Origin: Nemophila menziesii
Lineage: Eukaryota > Streptophyta > Magnoliopsida > Boraginales > Hydrophyllaceae
Direction of reading: 5' to 3'
NCBI GenBank assembly: GCA_029959085.1
Contig: JARWIR010000018.1
Span: forward strand, 3,720,001 to 3,784,000
DNA length: 64,000 bases
The translations under genes were made by a program, and so were the position numbers. Each line of letters begins with the position of its first letter. The first letter of the stretch is position 1. Positions 33,523 through 44,132 of this stretch are shown here, piece after piece. The notes under the pieces are model-generated. The model searched no databases. It was not told where the DNA came from and was given only the letters and a program-made list of their open reading frames with translations.

Positions 33523-33582
33523 GATACGTTTTCTATCCTTTTCTCATTTAGTGTAAATTATTTTATTGCTTTGAGTTTTTTC

Positions 33583-33602
33583 GAGTCGTGGGGACACGAC
33601 TC
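33583..33602 (+). promoter_or_regulatory. Conserved hairpin in element 3
   Basis: The stem GAGTCGTG / CACGACTC with loop GGGA is unchanged although the ORF before it is almost gone. It is followed by the conserved ATTTTTGAGTTTGGGGTGGG. Confidence 0.8.
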
Positions 33603-34983
33603 ATTTTTGAGTTTGGGGTGGGGTTCGCTGCCTCATCCCAGTTTTTATGTGCTATTTGTTATTATTTGCTTTCAATAAAATAATTTTGGAGTTGCGATTG
33701 ATTATAGAAGATTTTAAATGTCCCTTTAAGCATACTTTTGACAAAACTATGATAGTAAATAGTGGACTGTAGGGATTGATATAAAACGCATTTAGAATTG
33801 CATGCAAACGTAGGTAATTGATAGGAAAAATTAATGAACAATGCAAATGAAGTAAGCTTGTACTTAAGGAATATGTTTGGTGTGTAGAACGTGAAATCCT
33901 ATTTAGTAGAGAACCCACTTAGATATGAACTAAAGACGAGCTATGTACTTAGGAAAATGATAGGGGCAGTTCTTTGTTAGCCATTTGTTACCTTTTTAGC
34001 CTTCTATCCCTTATATTAAATATTATCCGTCTTAGCCCATTTTGAGCCTTTAGCCTTTTCTTTTGTAGCCACGATATAAGCCCATTATCCCTTAGATTAT
34101 TAGGCATGACCATATGACCCGCACTTGAATCACGATCCTGAGACATGTCTCGAGCTTAAGTTTGGGGTGGTGGGTCCACTTATGGGGAATTTATTGGGTA
34201 AGGATGTATGTGTTTGTATTGTAGCGCAGTTGCAGATGATATATACTTATAACCCTTTGCCGGGATTGAGAAAAAAAAAGTGAAAAAGAAAAAAAAATGT
34301 CATTACAGTAGGTACCGGGAACCCGGTCCACAAAAACTGGGAACCCGGTTTACAACTGTACAAAAAAAAAAGAGAAAAGAAAAGAAAAAGAAAAATATGA
34401 AAGAATAAACATCCGGCAAAGTGGAATTTTTCTGAAAAATCATCTTATTTGTAATGGGTAGACATGGGACGCTAAATTGTTGCGTAAATGGGTGAGTGAG
34501 AACATTTTTTAGCGTAAACTCAAGCTCGAGGACATTTGTTGATGGTAAGTGAGGAGAGAGCCAAAAGCTCACTTCAAATTTACCAAATATACATCCACAC
34601 CGTCCTTAAGCCAATATTAAAACCATAAAGACCTCGTGATTCCTGAGTGCATAGTGAATTTATGATTCTGTTGATAGGGAATATACTAGGTGGAGCGTTC
34701 AAAGCGATTTAGGATTGAGGAACACCCTATAGCCATCATACAGAGATGAGTACAAGTGTAACCTTCAAGGATTGCGCATTTAATTTTATGATTGAGATTA
34801 TTTGTGTTTGATTTTGCATTATAGATGTATATGTATATTAATTTCTAGAGTTTGCTATATGAGATTTATCTTGAGAATTGCTTTAGGTGTATTTGCTAGC
34901 TTCCATGTCTTTGCGTTTACTTCTACCCCTTGTTTCGTGTTGTTTTACTTTGTCAGGACGACAAAGATTTGAGTTGGGGGTCT
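33603..34983 (+). other. 3' region and polypurine tract of element 3
   Basis: It is collinear with 13863-15232 of element 2. It contains two palindromic GGGAACCC sites at about 34313-34355, a purine-rich run (34360-34400) and the polypurine tract TTGAGTTGGGGGTCT at the end. No gene is seen. Confidence 0.75.
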
Positions 34984-36574
34984 TGATGTCTCCCTAATTG
35001 TTCTTATATTATACCCTTGGGAAACATCATTTGTTATGTTTAATTGAATATTTTGATAGACTTTTGAGTTAAATATGCAATAATCTGAATTTCCTCTTTT
35101 ATTTCTAGTATTTTTAATTTATTAAACTTTTGCGCGTAATCTTGTGTATTTCAGTGAAAAGTTTGTAGGTTTTGAATATTATCTAGGAGAGAAATTCGAG
35201 AAGAAAGTCAAAGATCGTGATATGGAGTCAAAGTTTAAAGATAAATCCCGAAAAGAATTATATTTTACAGCTGCAAATCTGGAAACAAGCCAAGGATTGC
35301 TGATTTCGAGACACTTACGAGTTGACTTAGCCGCTAACCTTTGAAAAGTTTATGTTCCTTATTGAGTTACGGAAATTTAGCAAGTGATTTGAGGTCAATC
35401 GGGGTTATAACGAATCGGATAGAGCTGTTTTAGTGGAGGTGGTGCAGCAGTTACGGGATTTGGGCTTGATTAGTGGACTTGGACTTTTTATTATTCACTT
35501 AATCCCTAATTAAAAGCCCATTCTGAATTTGAGCTTATAAAAGGAGCTTTTGACTTCAGTTTTACACACCTCTCATTTTATTCTTCAATTCAAATCATCC
35601 TTAGAAGAGAGTGTCCGGAGAAGAAGCAGAAGCAAGGAAAAGAAGAAGCCAAGAGCTGGAGACTGTCTGTATCTCCATTTCGCAGCCAAACCAATTCCAG
35701 GATTAGGTTTCTCTGTATTTTCTTTCTGTAAAAGAATATGAGTTTTATTATTTTTAATTTGGTTTTATTTTCTATTAGCATGAGCTAATTTCTTCTTAGT
35801 GCTTGAGAATGCATAATGGGTGAATCCCTATTCTGTTGAATTTCATATGCTTGAATTTGGGTTTTAATTAACTAAATCAAATTGTGACTTTTACAGTTTT
35901 CTGTAATTTGTGATTATTTACTGTTCTTAGAGTCATGAACTAATAACAGGTTTTAGTATCTAAGCTATTCCACATAGTGGCGTGTGGATCATCTTGACGG
36001 GGGGTTTAGGTGCATAATTAATTACATGATATAAAATAGAAACTATTTGACTTTGACGAGCATAGTTAATTTTATGGCCAATGAGGTAATTTTAGCTTAA
36101 TCATTTGAAAGTGGATCATATTTACCCTGACGGGACTAGTGACACTCTATAATAGCTTTTTAGTCCACCCTTACGGGGGTACAGAGATTCTTGAATCCCG
36201 ACAAATGTCAATTGACCTATTTGACCCTTAAACAATATATGATATGAAATAGAATTAGGAGGATCCCTTGCGTTTCTCAAGTACTGCCTTCTCATATTTG
36301 CGTCTTACCTGCATTTACTTGCGTCCTATTATTTATTAGCAACTTTACTTTAGTCTTTCATACTTAGAATTGATACAAAACCAACCAATCAATATTCAAA
36401 TCATTTATCTGCTTTCATAAGTGCAATCATTCATTAACTGATAAGCGTTGTAGTTAACCATACCGTCCCTGCAAACGATCCTGTTATCACTATTACTACT
36501 TGGGACAACCGTACACTTGCGGATTTGGTTCACTTACTTATTGCATTATTTTTAGAACACACAAAGGACCACCA
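34984..36574 (+). repeat. 3' LTR of element 3
   Basis: It has TGATGTCTCCC at the start and ends CCACCA, followed by the target duplicate ACCAT (36575-36579). It differs from the 5' LTR at many scattered sites, for example around 35265-35320 against 30220-30275. Confidence 0.95.
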
Positions 36575-37155
36575 ACCATACACAAAATTGATTTCACAAA
36601 TACATGTGTTAAATCCATCATAAATACATTGTATTAAGTTCTTTTCAGAACTTATAAGATTGAATTTTTCTGATTCTTTAACAAAAATTGCAATTCCTCC
36701 TGACAATCCCTCAGGGTCAACATGAGCTACAAGAGTCATATTTAACTTAGTGCAAACAGTAAGAAGAAAATCAAAAAGAATTAGTTTCAGAAAAAAATAA
36801 TACCTCTATATGATGAGCCTTGACCATATCAATCAGGCTCAGCTCTGTCAAGGCTGATCCAATGCCTTGACAGTTCTAGGCTTGTATCATTGGAGGTTAT
36901 GGGGTTGATTTGGGTCAGCCCTGTAAACCACTTCAGCTTCTTGTTCATCCAACAATCCTTCTTCATACCATTTTTCGATGTCATCCTCATTATAATCTTT
37001 ACAGAAAGATGTGCATCAGCCATCTCATCATCTTCCCTATCAAAGATATGGTCAACAAGAGTTGTTGGAGCACATTCTTCATTATCTAATAACCCTAGAT
37101 CTTCCCTCGCTTGTTTTGTTCTATTTTTATTCTTCTCTAGATACCCAAAGCAAAT

Positions 37156-38226
37156 CTATTTGTCCGAGTTTTGAGTGCTAGATTGGTCAATTATGACTTT
37201 AAGTTCACAATGACTTATTGGGATAGTAAATTCAATTGGGCCTCTACTAGATGGGCCACAAAGTTTTTTGATCTCTTCCGGATCAAGAGGCCTCAGAGAA
37301 GAAGTAGACTCCACTCCCTTGAATATTTCTTGGCCCAAATCAATAGTATGAAGTAAAAGAGCAGATTGGACTTTGTTTTCTTCTTTTCCTTCTTTATAAT
37401 TTTCCTTTAATTCACTTAATTCTCCTTATTCCTTAGAGAATTTTTTTTCAAACGTTTTTCCATCATTCTTTTCACTGAGTTTTCATGCCTGTCAACCTTA
37501 AACACAAATTCTTTTGCCTTATTCTCCATTTCTGAGTACTTACTCCAATTTCCCAATCTAATAGACAAATTGATTGGGTTATCACAGTGCCTTTCCTCAT
37601 GTGAAAGAATCCCACATATAAAACAAAAATCATATAGCTTCTTATACTTAAACGAAATCCAAACTGATTGATCCTTCAATATCTTAAACATAAACCAAGA
37701 AAGAATAGGCTTAGCAACATTAAATTCCACCCTTACTCTGACAGAAGGGTTTGTTTATACTTTTCAGGATTAGGTAGTTCAATTTCTTTCACGGTACCTA
37801 ATTTAGCAGCAATTTTAGAGACATTTCCTTCTTTTATGAATAATGGAGGAATACCCACTATTCACACCCAGAAAGATGTTTCCTCCAACAGCTTAGGGTT
37901 TCTTAAACATTCATCATAATTTTGCACAAGAACATGAAATCCAAAAATATGGTAAGGTCTATTATTCAGACTGTTTCAAGATCTGATTGTTTCTCAAACT
38001 GAACAACACATAGATTTTTTCCCCTTTTCTCAGTAGAAATTCTACCAGTAATACCCCAATATTGTATGATAATTTTCTTAAGATATCTAAGATTGATGTT
38101 ACCTGATGCTATAATACGAATAAACAGTTTGCGTTCTTCAAACGCGCCATAAATCGCGTCTCTATCAGGAGAGAGGTTCAAATCATCATCTGGTTCGTAC
38201 TTCTTAGCTTCATTATTAGACGACAT
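37156..38226 (-). pseudogene. LINE ORF1, nucleic-acid-binding protein with CCHC knuckle, copy A
   Basis: It starts MSSNNEAKKYEPDDDLNL at 38226. The first 86 codons are open and end at about 37966; later parts are in other frames. An RRM-like DUF4283-type segment (KLFIRIIASGNINLRYLKKI) is followed, after disrupted sequence, by FKYKKLYDFCFICGILSHEERHC at about 37650-37575. That is a CX2CX4HX4C zinc knuckle as in plant L1 ORF1 proteins. The C-terminal part (37338-37156) is polar. It lies upstream of the endonuclease at 36890, the usual ORF1-ORF2 order. Several stops and a frameshift make it non-functional. Confidence 0.75.
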
Positions 38227-38239
38227 AAATGTTGATAAA

Positions 38240-38278
38240 TTCGAGTAAATGCTCTGAACTGGAATAAATTTACTCGAA
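38240..38278. repeat. 11-bp inverted repeat at the LINE/element 4 junction
   Basis: TTCGAGTAAAT (38240-38250) and ATTTACTCGAA (38268-38278) are perfect arms 17 bases apart, exactly where LINE sequence gives way to element 4. Confidence 0.75.
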
Positions 38279-38287
38279 TAGGCTTCA

Positions 38288-39343
38288 TTGTTTGATCGTA
38301 ATGGTAAAAAGCTTTACTTTTATGCAAAGGAGAAAACACAACCTCCACAAGGTCTTACACCCAAAGAGAAAGAGGAAGCTTCAAGGGCCCTGAAGACTTC
38401 TGCAGAGAAACACTTGAAAGAACTACCTTTTGCTTATGAGAAAGTATTCAAGGAAGAAGTTGGTATAGGAGAATACGCGAGATTCTTAGAGCTTGGTGAG
38501 AAACTGGGTTGGTCTACGTTCATGGTAAGACGTTCTGAATTATGTCATGAGTTAGTTTTGGAATTCTATTTAGGCCTCTTTAGCCGAGATAGAAACGATT
38601 GTGTTCCGATTAGAGGAAAGCTAGTTCCTTTCACAGTTGAGGAGATTAGGGACCACTTCAAGTTTAAGAAATTGAAAGGTTATTGCAAATTTGAAGAAGC
38701 GGTTGCTAAACGAAGAATCTTTGATGAGGAATTACTTTTTGAGCATGTTTTAGACAAGGAGAAAGTGCAATCACATAAGGGAGAATTGAAGGCACCTTGG
38801 CCTTACAAATATCTTCAAGCGGATGCAAGAATTCGGCACAATTTCCTTATCCCTAATGTCTTTGGAAACAGACGAACTTTGGATGTGACTATGAAGTACG
38901 CTCTACTTTTGGACTGTATTTTGAGAGGAGAAGAAGTAGATGTGGCACAGTTGATCTATGAGGAGGTGATACGATTTTCGGTCTCTCCTAAATCAGTTTA
39001 TAATGTTAAGTTTCCAACTATGATCACGTGTCTTGTGCGAAAAGCGAATGTTACATTGGGTGAAGAAGAGAAACTCGAGTTTAAAACGAGTTATATTGAT
39101 AATGTTTGGATCAAGGATATCTTTCGAAGAGCGGGTTCTATGCAAGTCTCGAAAGAAGAAAAGGAGCAAAGTTGGCAAGAGAAGATGGAGGAGCGTTTAA
39201 CGAAATTCGAAGCAGCTCAAACTTCATTAGTCAAAGATGTGGCACAAATCAACGCTAATCAAGTGCACATCATGAAACTCCTCGAGCAATTAACAAAAGG
39301 TCCAGCAATTCCAACCTTGGATATCAATGATGCGAGTCAATAG
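38288..39343 (+). CDS. Divergent Athila 3' ORF (PF20167-type), 5'-truncated
   Basis: A 351-codon frame open from the LINE junction. The apparent start is TTG, and the true N-terminus is probably lost to the junction. It parallels the 438-residue protein of element 1. LGEKLGWSTFMVRRSELCHELVLEFYLGL corresponds to the KFGWKELQERKLEFIPTFVREFYEGL region (both given as landmarks), RGKLVPFTVEEIRDHF to KKVVPFSIERI, and RHNFLIPNVFGNRRT to RFIIPTFFGIKHT. Residues about 290-335 are a coiled coil (EKMEERLTKFEAAQTSLVKDV). It lacks the basic/acidic N-terminal region. It is intact after truncation despite strong divergence, which hints at past purifying selection. Confidence 0.7.
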   Translation: MFDRNGKKLYFYAKEKTQPPQGLTPKEKEEASRALKTSAEKHLKELPFAYEKVFKEEVGIGEYARFLELGEKLGWSTFMVRRSELCHELVLEFYLGLFSRDRNDCVPIRGKLVPFTVEEIRDHFKFKKLKGYCKFEEAVAKRRIFDEELLFEHVLDKEKVQSHKGELKAPWPYKYLQADARIRHNFLIPNVFGNRRTLDVTMKYALLLDCILRGEEVDVAQLIYEEVIRFSVSPKSVYNVKFPTMITCLVRKANVTLGEEEKLEFKTSYIDNVWIKDIFRRAGSMQVSKEEKEQSWQEKMEERLTKFEAAQTSLVKDVAQINANQVHIMKLLEQLTKGPAIPTLDINDASQ

Positions 39344-39430
39344 CCTCGAGAGTATGTTCTCTTTCTTCCTTACCATTTATGTAAATATGTTTATCCTCTA
39401 ATTTTAATTTCTGTTTTTAGAGTCTTTTTC

Positions 39431-39450
39431 GAGCTGTGGGGACACGGCTC
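39431..39450 (+). promoter_or_regulatory. Hairpin of element 4 with compensatory changes
   Basis: GAGCTGTG / CACGGCTC with loop GGGA. Relative to the other elements, the fourth pair changed from T-A to C-G on both sides and the fifth from C-G to T-G, so an RNA stem is retained. Confidence 0.75.
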
Positions 39451-40223
39451 ATTTTTGAGTTAGGGGTGTGGGGATTCGGTGTCTCTCATCTCCATTTTTC
39501 TGTTTTTAGGTAGAAATTAAAATTTTTTGATACATGGGAAATAGATGTAGAGTGTGTTTAATAGCTTGAAAGCATAAGCTCAGTGAATTGATGATAGTAA
39601 GTAGTATGTTTATGAGCTATTTTATTTGTATGCTTTGAGTATTTGCAGGAAAACACACGTTGATAGTAAAGAAAAGATTAGTAAGCAATGGGATAGAAAG
39701 TATGTTCGATCTCAGGGAACCTTGAGAAGTGTGTAGGCCATGAGATCCAAGCTAGTTGACGAAACCATTTGATGAAAGTGCTAAAGGTAAGAAAATAACG
39801 AAATTACATAGTGTGGAAAGTGATTAAGGCAGTTCTTTCATATTCGAAGCCTTTGAAGCCTTTTTATACCTTCTCACCTTGTGATTTTTGATTTTATATG
39901 TTATATCCTTCTCAGCCCCTTCTAGCCTTACTTAATCTTTTTGTTGAAACACGTTATAAGCCATATCCCTTTAGATTATAGGACTTTTCCATATGACCCG
40001 CACTCGAATCGCGATGCATAGACAGTTGTTTTAGAGCTTGAGTTTGGGGTGGTGGGTCCACCATTATGGGAATTGTTATTGGGATGGGATTTTTTGAGCT
40101 TATTAATTGTGGTTTGTGATTTATATTGATGATGATTCACAGATTTTTATTGTAACCCTTTGCCGGGGTAATAGTGAATGAAAAAGAAGCTACGAGCTAA
40201 ATTTGCCAACAAGGGCATTAAAA

Positions 40224-40269
<46 letters not shown>

Positions 40270-40960
40270 AAATAGTGTAATATCACAACATTAAAAGAGA
40301 GTCATAGCTTAAGAAATTGATTTGAAGAGAAAAGAAAATATATATATTCGGACCGGCAAAGTGGATTTTTTTGTGAACATCTTAAGCTTTAATTGGGTTA
40401 TTGGGGATGCTAAATTGTGCATCAAAGAAGTCATTGGGTTAAGTGAGAAACGTTTTGTGAGAGTAACTCAAGCTCTAGGGCGATTCGTTGATGGCTAGTG
40501 AGGAGAGAGCCAAAAGCTCACTCCAAATTATCCAAAAATACTATCATACCGTCCCTAAGCCTAAATTACAACCTTGAAGACCTTTTGATTCTTTGCTATG
40601 TAATTGAGAAGTGATTGAGCCATTAGAGATTGGTTGAGTGGATCTTTGAATACTAGTGAAAATCGATGAACAATCTATAGCTCTCTTGAAGAACTGAGTA
40701 AAGTCCCAATCCTTCTTACATTGCGAAACTAATCTGATCTTGAATTTAAGCCGTGTTGACTGTGGATATGAGAAGTATACAGGTATGTAGTTTATGAATA
40801 TTATTGCATGAAATTTTCTGAGTTGTTGCTTTAGGTTGATTCTATATATTCTGCTATGCTTTTTCCCTTGTGTTGAGAATTTTATAAGTGTGTATTTATA
40901 AACTTCCCTTTGTTTTTATCTTTATTATATCGGGACGAAACAACTTTGAGTTGGGGGTCT
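39451..40960 (+). other. 3' region and polypurine tract of element 4
   Basis: No gene is seen. Shared landmarks with elements 1-3 include GTTTGGGGTGGTGGGTCCAC (about 40041), CGGCAAAGTGG (about 40355) and AGTGAGGAGAGAGCCAAAAG (about 40496). A (TA)n run at 40226-40264 replaces the purine run of the other elements. Confidence 0.7.
40226..40264. repeat. (TA)n microsatellite in element 4
   Basis: A run of about 39 bases of alternating TA within the 3' region. Confidence 0.9.
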
Positions 40961-42490
40961 TGATGTCTCCTCATTTGTGATAGAATAATATTAGGAAGAG
41001 ACATCATTTTTAGTGATTTAGAAATCTTTAAAGTCGATTTTCTTGAGAAATAGTGCACTTTCCTATTTTGAGTATTGATTTAGTAAAATAATATTTTTAG
41101 AGCATATTGGGTTTAATTGTTTATTTAGTGTGTAGCTTTAAAGATAATTATGGAGCTTAATTAGAGTCCAAGTCAAAGACTACAAATTATGGAAAGAGAT
41201 TAGCATGGTAATTGGAGATAAGAAAACAAAAGCTAAAAAGATGGAAAAGGAAAAGCTGCCTAAATCTGAGATTCTGCATTACACGCCTAAAGAAGTTCTA
41301 TTTACCACCATAAATAGGCCAATTTTGGTAATTTCCTTTCATGGGGACAAAGATAATTCTGTGAGGATTCTTTTGGTATCTTATGGAGCTCAAACAGACC
41401 AATAACGAAGAAGATATGCTCAAAACGGTCCAGCAGTGTTTATCTTTATTTCCATACGAATTTGAGTTGGGCAAGAAGTCCAATACTTTATCTCTTCCTC
41501 AAGAAAACGAATTAGGTCTTCTAAACACCTATAAATACACCCTTATATCACTTGTAAAATAATCCTTGCCTCATAGTAATTAGATTTTAAGGTTTTATTC
41601 TTCCAGTTTATTGTAGAGAGCAAGATGATGTCTTTTGTAATTTCTTTTAGTTTATTTCCTTCAGGTATGAACTAAACTCCCCATAGATTGGGTTTTGCAT
41701 CATGTATAATCTATGAATTCTAATTCTTCTATCTAAGTTTCTTTGGGAATTATATGTTTTAATTTGATATTAGCTTCTTACTTAATATTTGTTTATGTGT
41801 TTTGATTTATTGTCTTTCCTGAAACTGATCACTTTAGGATTGTTTTAATAGTAGTTAGATGGTCTCCTTGACAGGGTGTTTAACTATTGAACCACCACAT
41901 AATGTCTAGTGTCGATATTAGTTCTGACAAAACATGATTCTAACTAGATACTCATTAGGGGTTGTTTTAATCACCATATCACCAATTGATTGTTGCGTTT
42001 GCTTAGAGCCTTGGTAGCGCTTGATAACTCTAAGAGTGTAACCACATCTTGGTTGTGCCGTAGCCCCCTTAGTCGCTCTCAAGGTCTAAGGTATGGGAAT
42101 TTAGAATCCTGACTAAGTATACCAAGAGCTAATATTCTCCCTTACTAACTAGATCTATAAATAGAATTAGAAGGATTAGTGAATACTAGCAAAACCTAAG
42201 CTATATCTCTCATCTCATATTCTTAGTTATTTATTTTATTGTCTTTATTTTCTTAGTTTAATTTGCTATTATCGAATTTACTCTCTTTAATTTATTATCT
42301 TTTAATTATTTACTTTTACTCGTTATTGATATCCACTCGTATAACACACTTAAGTCCCTGAGAACGAACTCAACTTACTAACTAAACTTGCATACGTCCT
42401 GTAATACTTGTAGTACTGTGTCTGTCTAGGGTGAGAGTGCGTAGTTTCTTGACTTAATTTTATCTTATTTTTATCACACCCTAGGCGACA
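40961..42490 (+). repeat. 3' LTR of element 4
   Basis: It starts TGATGTCTC, which pairs with GAGACATCA about 35 bases on. The end near GGCGACA (42490) is inferred from the change to gag-like sequence on the other strand. A CTCCTTGACAGGGTG box near 41862 parallels the CCCTGACGGG boxes of the other LTRs. Confidence 0.7.
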
Positions 42491-42599
42491 CCACTGTGAC
42501 ACATCTTCTTTCAACCCCTTCACCACCACCTAGCTAGATAACAGCTCCGCCTACCATCCGTTTGCATCAAGATTCCGCAGATGATCTGGTCGGACCATT

Positions 42600-43990
42600 C
42601 CTTCATTCTTTCATTATTTTGCTTCTACATCTCTTGATTTGACTTCAAATTATCTTGGGTGAATTTCACGAACGAAGTCAATGTTTGAACAATGGAAATT
42701 AGCAATAGTCTCAAAATACAAATCTTGAACATATCTTTGAACTCCTTGGTAATGATTCGGAGGTCTCTACTGAAATTTTTGTCCTTCGGGCGTTGTTGAT
42801 AATTCCATGGATTAGGTACCCCATTCGGATTTGACCAATCGAACCCTGGATGGTTGAGATTTGGTTGCATGTATGCATGACCACCTACATAGTGGTTATC
42901 CTCGACTAGAAACGAACGCAACAGAATTAAGATTACCTTGGCACTCTTCTAAAGCATGGTCACTAGCACCACAATTTGAGCATCCAAAAACTTCTTGAGC
43001 TAATTTTACTTCTTTTTGCTTGTTTTGGAAGCCCTCTTTCACGACCATAGCTAATTATTTTCATTTGAATCTCCAATGTGTAAAATTTAGTTTCTAACGT
43101 GGTATCATTAGCTACATGTAAAACACATATATGCGCTCTTGGCACAAGCACCCTTTTTTATGTATCTTTGATCTTTTACATCACTTGCGTGGCCTGAACT
43201 GGATCCATAGAAACAAAACCACCACCACCAAGACTGTCTACTCTAAAACGTGAACTTCCATCTAAAGCTTTACAAAACATTGATAGTTGTATCAGGGGAG
43301 TATACCCATGAAGAGGGCATTTAGTTAACTATTGTTGGAATTTGATCCATGTTTCCTCTAAAGTCTAATCGTCATCTTTTACGAAATTGGCAAGTTCAAC
43401 CTAGTCTTTCATTCTCATACTCTGTGAGTAAAATTTATCAGAAAACATGGCTTGAAGCGAATCCCAATCAGGGATCGTATCAGATGGTTGTCTGTCTAGC
43501 CACTCACTAGCGCCTCCGGTTAAGAAAAACTTGAACATGAAATTGTACATTTTCTCTCTTGTAACGCCCTGAGTAATATATGTGTCACAGCCTGAACTTT
43601 TGTATAACATTAACCTGATCCTGGTGAGCAGCTCCACTATAATTCCCATAGCTTAGGATTTGGTTTAACATACTCACAACAGGCTTAAAACGTGTAACTT
43701 GAAAGACTGGAGGGCGAATCCCCAATGGCTAAACACAAAAAGGCACTCTTGGTTCAGGGATGCCTTGCATTTGCTGATAAAACACATTTGGTGGATTGGA
43801 TCCATTCAAGTTCACTCCTTGTGGAACTTTGTTTTAAACCCCCTTAAGTGGATTATCTCTTATAGGTTGGTTCAAAGGATCATCATAGGTTAAGAAACCA
43901 GGAGGATGGTTAAGGTTAGTCGTTAACTCTAGTACTTTTGGTTCTCTTTCTCTCTTTCTCTGGAGTCTAATAGCTTCTCGGGATTCGAGT
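42600..43990 (-). pseudogene. gag fragment of element 5
   Basis: Several minus-strand pieces match the gag of element 1. REAIRLQRKRERE lies near 43985-43945, against RLANRRRRERE in element 1. YITQGVTREKMYNFMFKFF and GGASEWLDR lie at 43590-43490, against the YITQGVSREQMYFAAFKFF block. MQPNLNHPGFDWSNPNGVPNP lies at about 42870-42810, against YQPNRNHPGFQYSNPNGAANP. The pieces are in order, but stops and frameshifts separate them (for instance in the 43830 area). The product would be a non-functional capsid-like protein. Protease and everything after it are absent. Confidence 0.75.
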
Positions 43991-44104
43991 GCATACACTA
44001 GTACCCGTCAACCTGAGAAGAGACAAAAACAACAAAAACAAAATAAAATGCATAAAAACTAGACATTTTAAAACTACTATGAAAACAAAAAAACTAAACC
44101 ACCA

Positions 44105-44122
44105 TCCCCGGCAGCGGCTCCA
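44105..44122 (-). other. Primer-binding site of element 5 (mutated)
   Basis: It reads TGGAGCCGCTGCCGGGGA on the minus strand, one base away from the TGGCGCC form of elements 1 and 3. Confidence 0.8.
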
Positions 44123-44132
44123 TCTTGAACTT

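Larger units (their letters stand above)
29939..36574 (+). mobile_element. Non-autonomous Athila derivative (element 3) with an orphan ORF, complete
   Basis: The element is 6636 bases: LTRs of 1592 (29939-31530) and 1591 (34984-36574) bases, a tRNA-Asp primer site, a polypurine tract and a 5-base target duplication. The 3453-base interior has no gag, protease, RT or integrase. It holds one ORF near the primer site, then the sequence that normally follows the pol stop codon, a short C-terminal scrap of the 3' ORF, the conserved hairpin and the usual 3' region. It would depend on a full element such as element 1 for movement. The two LTRs differ at many more sites than those of element 1, so it is older. 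Confidence 0.92.
26183..36890 (-). pseudogene. LINE ORF2 (endonuclease, RT, RNase H), copy A, interrupted and degenerate
   Basis: The frame begins at the ATG at 36890, but its AWNCQG motif already has TAG for tryptophan. The endonuclease resumes after the nested element at 29938 with LLGDFN, CNFSWSN and ESDHSPLIL (29894-29187). RT follows with SDKSPSPDEYG (about 28880), KADMSKAYENIEWD, SRQGDPLSPYLF and the catalytic ILFADDSQFF (about 28190). A frameshift at 28236-28239 and many later stops break it. The zf-RVT-like region is at 27156-26850 (SKVLPKYKNFIWKC, CDIC). RNase H near 26550-26290 keeps CDAS, a glutamate in EAEARG and END. The protein is inactive. Most lesions are shared with copy B. 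Confidence 0.85.
26009..38260 (-). mobile_element. Plant L1-type LINE, copy A, split by a nested LTR element
   Basis: A 13-base T run at 26009-26021 is the poly(A) tail on the minus strand. From right to left follow ORF1, endonuclease, RT, a zf-RVT region and RNase H. Bases 29939-36574 are a later LTR insertion that splits the endonuclease. Without it the LINE is about 5.6 kb, near full length. The 5' boundary (about 38227-38285) is not exact, and I find no copy of the left flank (AAATGATGCGGATTC) there, so the right side may be a rearrangement junction. Confidence 0.88.
38280..42490 (+). mobile_element. 3' part of a divergent Athila-like element (element 4)
   Basis: It consists of the 3' ORF (5'-truncated), hairpin, 3' region with the same landmarks as elements 1-3, polypurine tract (40947-40960) and an LTR from 40961. 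Its sequence is clearly diverged from the others. Gag-pol is absent; the LINE abuts its left side. Confidence 0.8.
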
